Shown piece after piece: positions 10,439 through 22,146 of a DNA stretch of 45,715 bases; positions within the stretch are counted from its first letter, which is position 1; every line of letters starts with the position of its first letter. The notes beneath the pieces are model-generated. The model did no database searches. It was not told the DNA's origin and saw nothing but the letters and a program-made list of their open reading frames with translations. The stretch is from Thamnocephalis sphaerospora (lineage: Eukaryota; Zoopagomycota; Zoopagomycetes; Zoopagales; Sigmoideomycetaceae), in NCBI GenBank assembly GCA_003614735.1, contig KZ992477.1, forward strand, positions 1 through 45,715. Direction: 5' to 3'. A program made the position numbers and the translations under genes.

Positions 10439-12218
10439 GGCAATCGTATCGAGAGAGACGAGCGTACAGCCGGATCGACGGGTCTGATAAAGTGTGCGAA
10501 GCAGTGCAGAAAAACGATAAAGGTGCGAACAGCAGTGCGAATGAGAGAGGCAAAGCAATGCACCGACGACAGCAGTCGCAGCAAGCGCGACCGGCACGTG
10601 AAAGACGATGCTAGCCAAGGCTTGATGCAGCACAGCACAATATGGCGGTACAAATGAAATCAGACGGCAGATAAGCGTGGCGCGATTAAAGATATACAGT
10701 ACAGCAAGCGGGCAGAGCAGTGTGCTTGGGCGGTGGCGGATACAACTGAGTGTGCACGGAGAAGAATGATGCAACAACGACGGGTCGGAGATGGCCTGAA
10801 TCAGACAAGTCCGTACAAGTGCTGTAGTGACACACTTGCGTGTGCCCACCAGTGACAGATATGGTATGATGCAAGTGCGCTGCTGCTTGGCAGAACAGAA
10901 TGGCGAAACAACGGCGTCGTCAAAGGACACGCTCGTGCTGGCCAGCAGGCGAAAGGGCGGCCGTCAGCGTGGCACGACGGGCCAAGGTCGCTGCTTTGCT
11001 AGTTGCAGGCCGAATCAAAGTCAGCAGATTAACCGTAGGTGGTGGTGGTGATGCGGCCGGCCGACGACAACGTAGAGACAAATGAGAGAGCGAGGGCAAA
11101 CGAGCGACCAGAAGAGCAGAAAAACGACCGTAATGGCAAAGAAAAAGAGAGCAAAGAGACGCAGCGGCGACTGGACAGGCGAGACGGCACGTCGTCGGGT
11201 GTGGACAAAGAGAAAAAGTGAACCTGGCGTACAGGCAACGGGTGTGAAACTTGGAGACGGCGTAACAAACGGCAGGCGATGAACGATGGCGGCAAACAGA
11301 GCAGCGCATCGGCAGATAAGTGGCCGACGGGCGTTGGCAGGTGCACTGCCAAGATCGGCTCTCCACGCTGCAGCGCCTGTGAGCAACCGCTGCGATGGTC
11401 ACCGCACGGAGCGAACCGCGTGTCTTTCTGCTTCCGATGTTACATGGGAGGAGGAGGAGGAGGAAGATGAAGCAGACGGCCTGACCAGCGGCAGTGTTAC
11501 GTTTGTCTGCCGCCAGGGACATGCGCATAGGCTGTACTATGCATCCGCCGCGCCAATGCGTGCACGCTGTTTCTCTTCTCCTGCTTGCTTATGGCGGCCG
11601 CTGCAAAACGGTGCCGCCGTCGAAACGAACATGCGGCGTTGCATGCAGTGTAGACCGCCCGACCTGCACTGTCGCCGTTGTCGTCGTCGTCGTCGTCGTC
11701 GTCGTCGTCTAAGCAAGCCGGCGCATGCTCGTATGCAAACGCATACGCCCATACATGACCATGCGTGCATATAGCCTCGGGCTGTAGTGGCTCGTCTTTT
11801 CGTGGCGACGTGGCAGGAGCATCGCAGCCAGCAAGCGATGGGATTTGTCAATGTGCTATGAGTCTAATCCCAGTTGAGTAACGATGATGTTGGCGTGTAA
11901 AACTGCATACACCATCGCTGACGTTGGCGCGTGGCATGCGGCAGTAGCTGCAGTGGCCCATTTCATCCAGACACGCGCATCAGTGTTCATCCGCTTCTGC
12001 TACTCTTCTCTTCCGCAAAGTGCACCGCTACTATTGTCGCTGGTGTCTGAGCCAACTGTTGCGTCTGATTGACTTTCATTGTGTGTGTACGCGCGCGTGT
12101 GTGTGTGTGTCTATAGCCACTGGTTTGCGCCACGCGCTCGTCAACGCTTCTCTATACCGCGTTTATCTGCTCATCTGCTCTGTCCAGCCACCGTCATCTC
12201 TTCACATCCGTTGTCAAT
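10439..12218. other. long divergent intergenic region with pyrimidine-rich leader
   Basis: This 1.78-kb gap separates the starts of the FKBP/TPR gene (-) and CCT8 (+). On the minus strand, 10440 to about 11300 is rich in C and T, as expected for the leader or promoter of the FKBP/TPR gene. The + side contains GGA repeats (11446-11466), a (GTC)10 run and a GT run at about 12096-12111. It then turns pyrimidine-rich just before the CCT8 start. I see no further gene. Confidence 0.6.
11680..11709. repeat. (GTC)10 microsatellite
   Basis: Ten perfect GTC units in the long divergent intergenic region, outside any recognised reading frame. Confidence 0.9.
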
Positions 12219-14697
12219 ATGGCATTGCGCATTCCAAAGGCGAGCGCGCCGCAGCTCTTCAAGGAAGGCTACAAGGTACGTGTTGGCTAGGTGTGCCAGG
12301 ACGCGCCTGGCTGGATCGGAGCACGATCGTGGACAGCAGAGAGCATGGCACCTGTCGCTAGCTGCGCCAGACCTGTTCTCTTTGCGTGCCGAATCTGTGC
12401 TTGCAGGGGCTAACTTTTGCTGGCGTCGTCAGCTGCTGCAAGGTGTCGATGAGGCGGTGCTGCGCAACATTTCCGCCTGCCGTGAACTCACCGAGATCAC
12501 GCGCACTTCCTTTGGTCCTAATGGTATGTGTCGGCTGGCTGGCTGGTGCCGATGACTACAATGTCAGCGAGGACGCGTTGCATCAATGTTGGCGCGCGCG
12601 CGCGCGCTAACATCCTATCGTACGCTCAGGCCGCAACAAGATGGTCATTAACCATCTGGAAAAGCTGTTTGTCACCAACGATGCCGCCACCATTATTCGC
12701 GAGCTGGAGGTCGTGCACCCGGCCGCCAAGATGATTGTCATGGCTAGCCAACAGCAGGAGACGGAGATGGGCGATGCCACCAACTTGGTCGTGGTGCTTG
12801 CTGGCGAGCTGCTCAAGCAAGCGGAGCAGCTGCTGCGTGTGGGTCTGCACCCGAGCGAGATTGTGCAGGGCTACGAGCTGGCCTCGCGCAAGGCTGAGGA
12901 GATTCTGCAGGGTGCGTGGCCGATTGATACAGCAGCGTAGCGGTTGCAAGTCCAGTGTGTTGACGTTCTGCCGGTGTGCGCGTGCATTTGTGCTGCCCGC
13001 GTTTGCAGAGCTTTCGGTGGATGCCGTGTCAAACCCGGCCGACCGCAGCCAGCTGGCCAAGGTGGTGCGCTCTGCAGTCGCCGCCAAGCAGTACGGCCTG
13101 GAGGACGTGCTCACGGAGCTGGTGGTGGATGCGGCTCTTACCGTGATGCCCAAGAACCCGAGCAACTTTAACGTTGACTCGGTGCGTGTGGTCAAGGTGA
13201 TGGGCGCCAACGCGTTCGACTCGCGCGTGGTGCGTGGTATGGTGTTTGGCCGTGAGCCGGAAGGTAAGCCGTCGCTGGGGCCAGTGTACGGATGGGATAC
13301 ATGTTTGCTGATACTGTGCGCTGCATCACGCCGTCGCCATCGCCGTGCTGTCCATAGGCCTTGTGCGCAAGGCCACCGAGGCCAAGGTAGCCGTCTTCTC
13401 GTGTCCGCTCGACATCTCTCAGACCGAGACCAAGGGCACCGTGTTGATTCACAACGCAGAGGAGATGCTCAACTTTTCGCGCGGCGAGGAGGTCTCGCTG
13501 GAGCGCACGTTCAAGGAACTGGCCGAGGCTGGCGTCAAGGTGCTGGTGACGGGCAACGGCATCGGCGAGCTGGCGCTGCATTACGTGAACCGGTACAACA
13601 TGCTGGCCATCAAGGTGCTCAGCAAGTTTGACCTGCGTCGTCTGTGCCGGGTGTGCGGTGCCACGGCGCTGGCGCGGCTTGGCGTTCCCATGGCCGAGGA
13701 GATGGGCTACTGTGAGGTGGTGGAGACGCTGGAGATTGGCGGCGACCGCGTCACCGTCTTCCGCCAGGATGCCGAAGCCACCAAGACCGCCACGATTGTG
13801 CTGCGTGGTGCCACACAGAACCAGCTGGACGATCTGGAACGCGCGGTGGACGATGGCGTCAACGTCATCAAGGCCATCACCAAGGACGGCCGCCTGGTGC
13901 CGGGCGCCGGTGCTACCGAGGCCGAGCTCACCAAGCGTCTGCTGGCGTTTGGCGAAAAGACGCCTGGTCTTAACCAGCATGCCATCAAGAAGTTTGCCGA
14001 GGCACTAGAGGTGGTGCCGCGCACGCTAGCCGAGAATGCTGGCATGAACGTACGTTAATGGGCACGCGTCCAAAGCGTGACGCAATCGCCGCGGCTACTG
14101 CAAATGCCGTTGGTGTCGGTGTTGGCCTATGCTGTGTCGCTGACCGTACACCGTTGCTGCTGTGCGCATGTAGGCCACCGAGTTCCTGTCGCGTCTGCAC
14201 GCTGCACACCACCAGTCAGAGGCTGGTACCGCCGGCGTGGATGTCGAGAGCGAGACCAACGGCACGCTGGACGCTGTGGAACACGGCATTTTTGACGTGC
14301 TTTCCGTGAAGCAGTCGGCCATGGGCTTGGCCGCCAACACTGCGCTGACGATTCTACGCGTGGATCAGGTACGTCTGCTGCTGCGCGCTTGGTTTGTACC
14401 ATTTACACGTCGGCGTTGGAACGTACCTTGCCGTTGAGCACTGGGCACGGTTACACCTTTCCGGCCACTGCGGCACCTGTGCATGCATGTCATGTGCCTG
14501 TGCTGGCCGGCGCGCCTGGATTGGCTGGCGCGCCAACATCCGACTGTCCTGCGTATTGGCGACTGGATGTGCGCGTGACGCGGGTGCAGCGGTTGCTGAC
14601 GCGGCTGACCTTTTCTGTCGCGCAACAGATCATCATGAGCAAGCCGGCTGGCGGGCCAAAGCCGCCCAAGAACTCGCAGCACTGGGACGAGGACTAG
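12219..14697 (+). CDS. CCT8: chaperonin CCT subunit theta
   Basis: Seven exons (12219-12275, 12433-12523, 12630-12911, 13009-13263, 13358-14049, 14174-14368, 14629-14697) give 546 residues, the usual CCT8 length. The start MALRIPKASAPQLFKEGYK is the hallmark theta N-terminus. Further signatures are ITRTSFGPNG, the nucleotide-pocket motif GDATN (97-101, often GDGTN), GELLKQAEQLLRVGLHPSEI, AVFSCPLDISQTETKGT, VPGAGATEAEL and the tail RVDQIIMSKPAGGPKPP. CCT8 is one of eight subunits of the cytosolic TRiC/CCT ring, which folds actin, tubulin and other proteins using ATP. All splice phases agree, and intron lengths run from 94 to 260 bp. The GDGTN glycine is Ala99 here, a mild change. It is the most securely identified gene in the window. 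Confidence 0.97.
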
Positions 14698-15362
14698 ACA
14701 AGACCGGCGATGCGCCGTTTGCAGTGATCTCGGTTGTGGGAAACGGAGTAAATTTTCAGCGACTACACCGCCATTTCCTGATCCGTGGTGAAGGGGGCAT
14801 GCCTGGTGTAATTTTCCCGAAAGGGCCGCGGGCACGTTCTAGTGCCCCCAACGGCTCGCGTGCGGTCGCCTGGCCGGTAAAACGTTCGCGTCATCCGTCG
14901 TAGGCATACCTTGTTGCGTGCCTGCCATAGCTCCGCCGTGCATACGCCACCGTCTGTCGCGTAGCACTGGCCTTTCAGTCTACGTGACGACCGTCTGGCG
15001 GAGGCGGAAAAACTCTGGGCGTACTTGACGTAGACGTGCGTGCACAGCATGATGGAGCGGCAGCCAGGTGTGACACACAACGTGCGCTGGAAGCAGCACT
15101 GCTTCTAAACGAGGTGCACAACGGAGTTTGCACGCGGCTGCAAACCAACCAACCAACCCGGATAAGACACACCCGGACAGACGCGGCCTTCCCGCTTAGA
15201 CCATCGCCGGCTCCTACAATTAAATACAGCGGCCATCGCGATCTGCTTCCCCGCCATCACCGCGCGCCAACCTCGCTTACTCACTAGCTCATCGGCTCTG
15301 CATTTGTGACTGCTTCTAAACTAAGCTCCTTGCACCGCCCTGCTCGTGCTGCCACCGTCGCC
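14698..15362. other. intergenic, no gene seen
   Basis: A 665-bp gap between CCT8 and the hydrolase gene, both on +. It holds a short CCAA tandem (about 15143-15158) and an AT-rich patch (TTAAATACA at about 15220) that could be a TATA-like element of the hydrolase gene. No reading frame looks coding. Confidence 0.5.
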
Positions 15363-16951
15363 ATGCTGTCGCTTAGAAAGTCGCTGCGGTCGCGCGCCGC
15401 TTCCTTTTATCACAGCTACATCCATGACTCGCCGCTGCTGAATCCGCATCAGATCGACTACACGCGCGACCTGCACCGCAACCTCTTCACCACAATGGTG
15501 AGCGCCATTCCGGCCCAGCTGCAGATGGTCAGCCCCCAGCTCATCGCCGGCGCAATCATGGAGTACTGGCGCAAGGGCCCAGCACAGCCTAGCTGGTCGC
15601 TGCAGGTGCACGTCACCGTACACATCCTGCGCGATATGCTCACCGCGTTCAACGACGTGTACACGGACGAAGAAATGGCCGCGCTGCGCAACTATCTCAC
15701 CAGCTTCTCCACGCCCCCTCTGCCATGGCGCGCCAAAGTCCGAGACGACTATGTAGCACAGGTGTTTCGCGCACGCGCGATCGAGATTCTCGCCAGTCTG
15801 AACGTCGACGTGTCGGCGCTCCGCACGCCGGAAAAGGAGCCAGCTCAGCTCCATGGCGAGTGGTTCACCTGGCAAGATGACGAGACCGACGGCGGTGCAC
15901 ACGGCCCTACGACCGCCAGAAATGGCGTGATATTGCATTTGCACGGCGGAGCATACGTAATCTGCTCCTCAAAGTCGCACCGGCCGCTTGCCTGGCGTCT
16001 AGCGCGTGATACCGGACTAGAGGTGTTTTGTAAGTGAAATCCTAGTGGCAAGCCTGCTGCATAGCTAATGTTGATACGTCTGCAGTGCCCAATTACCGTC
16101 TTGCTCCCGAGGATCCGTTCCCTGCCGGCCTGGCCGACTGCGTTGCCTCCTACCTTTGGCTCACCGACCGCACCGGTCTTGGTGCCGGCTATCTTCCTAG
16201 CCAGGTGGTCATTGGTGGCGATAGCGCTGGCGGTGGTCTAACCGGTGCGCTGCTACAAATCATCCGCGATGCCAAGCTGGATTGCCCTGCTGGCGCCTAT
16301 CTGTGGAGCCCTTGGGTATGTGCATTTTGGCATTTTGGCAGCAGGCCTGGCCGCTGACCGTTACTGCGTCAAACAGACCGACATGACAAACTCGTCCAAG
16401 AGCTTTGAAGCAAACGGCGCGACCGACTATCTTCCAGGATCTGACATCTCTCATTTGTGGATGGACCGCCCAGCATGCCGTGGCGAGCACTTTTACGTGC
16501 GCCGCAATGACATGCTGCGCTCACCCTATGTCAGCCCACTGTTTGGCGATCTATCCAACTTCCCCCCTATACTGGTGGTAAGTGTGTTTGGAGCTGACTA
16601 TTATGCATACGCACTAATGCTGGACAATGCTGCTGCATGTGCTACTACCCCATGGTACAGCAAACTGGCAAGGTTGAGCGACTTTACGACGAGTCTGTGC
16701 AGTTTGCCGAAAAGGTTAATGCAAACAACGACCCCGAGTGCGTGCCAGTACGCTTGGAGATGTTTGAGGAGATGCCGCACGTGTGGCAAATGCTCCTATA
16801 TCTACCGTCGGCCAAGGAGGCGATGCGGCGGACAGCACTATTTGTTCAAAACGCTCTACGGCACGCAAGCGAAGATGGCACTCACATTAAGATGCGAGGA
16901 TGGCGTGCCACAGTGTCGGTCGATGGTGAGGCAACGCTGCAATCGTGGTAA
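15363..16951 (+). CDS. HSL-type alpha/beta hydrolase (esterase/lipase)
   Basis: Four exons (15363-16029, 16086-16315, 16377-16577, 16661-16951) encode 462 residues. The catalytic domain carries the oxyanion motif HGGAYV (His194-Gly-Gly) and NYRLAPEDPFPAG. Next come the nucleophile elbow GDSAGG (Ser269) and LISPW-like LWSPW, then LYDES with the probable acid Asp376 and EEMPHVW with His406. These are the hallmarks of the hormone-sensitive lipase family (alpha/beta hydrolase fold 3), which cleaves acyl esters. The first 190 residues form an N-terminal extension with long helices and Arg-rich start (LRKSLRSRAASFYHSYIHDS). The closest known group is probably the fungal steryl-acetyl-hydrolase type, but substrate cannot be read from sequence. 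The first ATG of the frame, after GTCGCC, is used; upstream codons in frame are only near-cognate. Confidence 0.88.
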
Positions 16952-18558
16952 TAAGAGCTGTAGAGTAGCGGGCCGCCATTCGTTAGTAGGTGTGTGCGCA
17001 TTGCATGATATCAGAATAAACGCGATACTTGATTGGACAAGTGCATTGTATTCATCGAAGCACGTGTGGGCGGTGCCAGGGCAGCATGTCGCTGCGACCC
17101 AGACCATGAGCGTGATGATAGATTGGACCGTGTTATGCTGCAGCAGGTAGATAAGCAGCAGCGTGCACATTGTATCCCCTCGTGCTGAGCACGATATGGC
17201 GGTGATGCAGCCGCATGGACTTTTGTTGAAGCGAGGGGCTGCGACAGCAACGTGGCCGCTGCACTACTCACTTGTGTTCAAGACACTTGACACATCCGAG
17301 GCAGCGATATGGCGTCAGCGGCGGCGATGCGTGCTTGAAGGGTTAGCAACGCATTTACGTCGCTCGTCGGTATCTTCAGCTGGCGCTTGATGCATCGGAA
17401 GCTTGTGATGCACGGTGTGTCTGAGCATTCAGCAGTCCCTTTCTTGAATACCAGCGATTACCTCACCTGCTTATCAAGTGCCTGCGACCTCACAAATATT
17501 TGGCGCCGCGGTATGGTAGCCAGATTGCGGATTGATGCTGTATCTGAGGCTATGGGCCACTCACAGTGTGATTTATTGCGCTCAACGTCATTTGAAAATG
17601 CACAGTAAAGCCACAAGGCAGCTCCACATGAAACGCCAGTGCGGTGCTATATGCATCCTGTGTTTTGGCGTTGTGTGTAGGTGTACACGCATGTGCCACT
17701 CGTAAATCATTACAGAAGTCAAGGCGGATGTAGCACATGAACGATCTGGGCACTGGCACAACTGGTCGAGTGTAGGTGATGCTGCTTTCAACACTAGTAG
17801 CGCTGCTATGTGACTGTGCGCTTGCAGCGTAAAAGTACGCGGCCGTTGGCATGACATTGGACTCCAAGACCTGCACCTCGGCCGTATGACAACGATAGAC
17901 TCGACAATGATAGGCGGCTGTCTGCGGATTGCCGCACAGTTACACATCAGGTTTAATCGCATATTGTTAGCAACAGGCGTTTTACAGTGGTCTCGGGCAA
18001 GTAGTAGGTATGCGGCGCGCTGTGCTGCAGCGACCCACTTTTGCCGCAGCCGATGGGATTTTGTTTAGCCACTCTAGGGGAGAGCAAGATGCTAAATAAA
18101 GTCAGCCCGCCTTGGAGTTAGCATCCCTGCCTAATGCACAAGCATGGCGCCTGACAAAAGCAGGATAGAATGGCAGCAGCCTGTCGCAACACCAGCAGCT
18201 TGGAACGTTCGGTGGTTGTGTTGCGACATGTTAAACCGAACCAATCAGTGCTGTTGGATGCAGGCTGCAGGTGGCACGGCCACTGGGGCTGTAGCACAGT
18301 GCAAGGATGCCGGATCAGCACAAGCGGTGTTGCTCTGTGGTTGGTGTTGACAGAGGCCAGCATACAATCTGTCGTACACTGCCATTTCGCGCTGCACAAA
18401 TAATACACTTCTCCATCCGTTCTGCTGCTTGTCTTTACCATTGCCACCTCTTCTTACCGTCATGCTTTAATGCAGTAGTGCCATCCTTTGCGCGACTCAC
18501 TACAATTTCAATTTTATGTTTGCGGGAGATTAAGCACTAGCTATCCGCTGTCACCACA
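16952..18558. other. intergenic, 1.6 kb without a recognised gene
   Basis: No open frame here shows a family signature or the GC-ending codon pattern of nearby genes. Base composition is more AT-rich than in the housekeeping blocks on either side, and this gap starts the accessory stretch that runs to about 28 kb. The last 100 bases upstream of the receptor-like gene contain CACTACAATTTCAATTTTATG-type AT-rich sequence that may hold its promoter. Confidence 0.45.
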
Positions 18559-20757
18559 ATGCCATTGCTGTCGGTGCAATGTTTGCGTATAATATTGCTC
18601 ATGGCGGTGCTTGCTTGCGTGCAGTTGACGCATGCACACCTTACCGCGACGTGGAACAGTACGACACTCAAAGTGCCCACGATGGACTATATCATGCATC
18701 GCACACCATACTACAAACGAGACGGCTTGGCAATAAGGTGGCCATGGGCAGTCAACTCGATAGAGTGTGTCATGTCGCCGGCCAACTCAGATATGCTAGA
18801 GACCCAGCTTGGCACTGCCGACGCGATCCAGCACCAAAGCATTGCATTTGTTCTTGACTGGCCGGCCTGCGCTGTTGCTGGCTGTAGAACGTTGGCGCAG
18901 ATTGGCATTGCAGCACAAAGAGTGGGAAGCGAATTCCAACGGCTTGGATATCCATCGCCCAGCCTGATTGTTGTTGCAGCCTTCTCCAATAGTACCCTCC
19001 CGCTCTGGGGGCCCAACACACCCGCCTATTACACCGCTACGCCGTCAATACCGGACGGACCACCTGTTATCGACGTGGCGCTGCTCGACCAGTGGGCCAG
19101 CGAGCGATTCCACCCCAAGCTTGGCGATGTGCCGTCTGTGTTTGCTTTCTCGGCCGTCCAAGAGCGTGGTGTATGGAACGACATATACTTGTCCGCAGGC
19201 TACACCGCCTATATCTGGATACTCTTCGTGGTGGTATGTACACCGCGTGTTGCTGCTAGCGCATAGATTGATGCTGATTGCAGGTAATATGTACAGGCAT
19301 TAGCAGCGTTGCTGTATACTCTAGCTAGTCTCTCTCGTCTGTACATGCTGAAAAGAGCCCCACGCGGCTTGCACCTAGTTACCATAGTGCTGGCGTGCAT
19401 TTGCGGTGTGGTATTCTTAACCTTCCTGATCGTTGGCAGCACTTCATTTGCAGGCCAGTTTGTAGAGAATGCGGTAATGATGTTTGCTTGTAGCTCGCTG
19501 GCGCTGTTTCTCTGGTGTTGGTGCGTATGCTTGTCCGCACTGCACTGCACTGCATTGCGCTACTGGTGCTGACTATGCTGGTAATTTAGGGCACTTCGCG
19601 TCAAAAGCGCCTTTTCCCGCGCCTCGATCGTTGCCTTTCTCAGCTGCTTGACGCTGCACATGCTGTTAACGTTCAGCATCATCATCATCAACACCTACTT
19701 TACTCTGAGATGGCCGGATCAGAAAATGGCACCTGTAATATACGCATTTGTTCGCTTTGTTATCCCGTTCGTCCCACTCATAGGACTGACTATCTTTGGT
19801 GGATTTGGTGAGCAGCCGCGGATGATTCTACGCAAAAACAAGCTGGCTAACAAACAGCTGCGTCGTCAGGCGTTTGGTTTGGCTGGTGCGTGTATCGCGT
19901 CCGCCGCCATTCAGAGGCACGATCACGATTCTTGCGGGTAAGGGCTATGCACGTACTGCTCCTACGTTATCCTAAAAGTGACAGCTAATGTATGCGGTGC
20001 TTGTATATCGCGCACAATATCGAAAGCTATCGATATTGTCGTTGTTGGTCGCGGCCACTTTTATTCTGCCATCTACCGTAAATATTATCAACGGCCTAGG
20101 ACCCAAACGCATCAGCGAGCTTCCCCTTGGATCAACAGTAGCGATCGGCACCTTGCTTCTAGCCAATTATGCTGTACGCACCCTTATTTGCCTTACAGCG
20201 ACCGGAATCTACTGGCCAAGAGCAGCACCTTTACTACACCCTAGAATGTCAATCACCGGTGGAGTAAGCACAGCACCACCACCACCACCGCCACCAGAAG
20301 AGGACGTTAGCTGGAGCGATCGCATGCAGCGTCGCTTTGTCTCTTTCTTCAACGTCAGCCATGACATAGCACCAGAACACACCTATACTGGCTTGTCAGA
20401 GTTTCCAAAAGGAACAGACAACGCTGCGACGAAGCAAGAGGACTTGGCGGCCAGAAATGTAAATGTCATTTTGAGAAACGAGAGTACCGTCTGCTTGCAG
20501 ATGCCGATCGAGTCTGGGAGTGACGACGCTAATGCGCAGGGTACTACTGCTAGAGATGCTTTCAGCGAGGTAAGCAAGACGTTTTTAAGCGCACCCATGT
20601 ACACACTCTTACACGCGTTTGTTAGGTCACGTCGCCGGTGCCGGCGGCACTACCACATGGCCAACAGCAAAGGAATAGCAGTGCTATCGATGCAAAGGCT
20701 ACCGATGAAAGCGTTTGCATCATTTCAGATGTGGTTTGGCATGACAAGACGCAGTGA
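18559..20757 (+). CDS. seven-helix receptor-like membrane protein
   Basis: Exons are 18559-19233, 19297-19520, 19590-19885, 19915-19937, 19985-20569 and 20626-20757 (644 residues). The third/fourth junction is uncertain: exon 3 may instead end at 19807 (618 residues). A signal peptide (LRIILLMAVLACVQLTHA) leads into an extracellular region of about 185 residues with few cysteines and several N-x-S/T sites. Seven hydrophobic helices follow at about 215-237, 250-271, 280-301, 310-337, 348-372, 422-443 and 458-485. Positively charged loops such as RKNKLANKQLRR sit on the inner side. The tail has a run of seven prolines followed by EEDVSW and is Ser/Thr/acidic. The layout (signal peptide, ectodomain, seven helices, tail) is that of a GPCR-like receptor, but no known family motif is seen. 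It is convergent with the kinase-like gene. Confidence 0.65.
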
Positions 20758-21227
20758 AACGATCATCGAACGGCGCAGGGGGAAAACGTACCGGACATCC
20801 AAAAGCATGCTCCGTAAATCAGGGAATACGACGATCGACAGGCGAACTCAAATATCAGCGCCTACTCGTCGTTCGCCAAGGCGCGCCACCCGCGAACGCA
20901 TGTCGCGCACTAACGCGTGAACCGTATCCGCAAAGAGGCAACCCGCATACAAGCACACGCGGAGATACCCTGCCGAAGGAATAAAGCATCGAACTTGTTC
21001 CCTTTCAACTGTCGTCAAACGAGCCGGTCGCGCTCGGGAGTACCTCCGCAGTCGAATTATCGCTGCCCACAAGCCCGCGCTTCACGCAGCATAAAGGCCG
21101 CTGCGTTATTGCGACTGCTTCCTACATAAATGGGTGAAATTTAGTGAAAAAGGGTCATATTCCTCACCGGTTTTATTGTATCTCCAAACATTACGCGCTT
21201 ATTGCGGCCCGGTAGCATCGGTAGAGC
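20758..21227. other. convergent 3' flank, no gene seen
   Basis: 470 bp between the ends of the receptor-like gene (+) and the kinase-like gene (-). The open + frame through 20757-20920 is in a different frame from the last exon and is Arg/Thr-rich, so I read it as noncoding. AATAAA-like sequence occurs on + at about 20980. Confidence 0.5.
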
Positions 21228-22146
21228 TTATTGGCGTCTAGAAAACGGATTGATGGTGTCTAGCGCCGCCTCAGCCATCAGCAGCGTGCTTTTGAGGGCG
21301 CCTTCCTTTGTCACCTTGATGCCACTGTCATCTGCAAGCCTTATCACCAGCCCCAAGTTCACTTCCTTGATTGCCGGTCGATCACCTGCAGTGCAATTCA
21401 TCAATTTTTCCATGAGCGTATTCAAGTATGGGCTTGGTATCTTGGAAGGTAAGCATGTTTCTTTGGCCTTTTGCAGTCCCAACATGAGGTTCTTCAGTTC
21501 CTCAGGTCTTCCGGGGTTGACACCACCAGTTGAGTTTTGTGTGAATCCATACGGCGACACACCGGTCGAGGCATCGTATATAGTTGCACCGAGCATCCAC
21601 GAAACTCGCTTGCTTACGCTGATAATGTACGCTCTCTCACCTCCGAGTGATCGGTAACCCTCAGGCGGGCGGTAGCCTCTCTCGTTTTCATAGCATTCCG
21701 GCTCATCTTCTTGTGGTGGGTAGAGCGCATGGCAAGATAGGGTTTCTTGTATTGGCCCGTTATCATATGCAAGTCGCTAAGAATAACATCTGGCACGCCG
21801 CCTGCCATGCCGTCACGAATTCTGATGCCTATTTCCAGGGTCAACGATGTGGTGTTGGTTGTATCCGTGGGATACACATGGGCACTTACTCTCTGGACCG
21901 ATGCTTTTGTAGTAGAATTCCATGCTTCCTAGATATCTGAGTGCTGCACATATCAAGGTCAGTTGTAGGCGGACAGGCCAACCAGTTGAGCCGGGGAACC
22001 TCTGGTACACACCTGATATCACTTGAAAGACAACCACTGACAATGCCTTGGTTTTCTTTGCGGGTTGAACTGGCGTGTGTACCACTGTCGTATCTCAGCG
22101 TATTGGCCATAACGGCAAGGAGCATGGCGGCGAGAATGTATTTCAT
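21228..22146 (-). CDS. secreted protein-kinase-like fragment (C-lobe only)
   Basis: Four exons (22146-22083, 22012-21890, 21828-21641, 21608-21228) encode 251 residues; the last acceptor ends in AAG and is less sure. MKYILAAMLLAVMA looks like a signal peptide. The rest resembles the C-lobe of a protein kinase. LTLICAALRYLG is like helix E, VILSDLHMITG sits where DFG is expected, SWMLGATIYDASTGVSPYG is like helix F (DxWSxGxxLYExxTGxxPY), and LEKLMNCTAGDRPAIKEV is like helices H-I with its Arg. The glycine loop, the VAIK lysine and the HRD motif are absent. The whole N-lobe is therefore missing, and catalysis is unlikely. It may be a decayed copy or a secreted pseudokinase-like effector. Sequence resemblance was judged by eye, so this family call needs a profile search. 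Confidence 0.55.

Noticed and set aside
10439-10930. In-frame N-terminal extension of the FKBP/TPR protein (164 residues)
   Set aside because: It translates C/T-rich DNA into Leu/Ser/Cys/His-rich sequence with no domain, and a good ATG with protein-like sequence follows at 10438.
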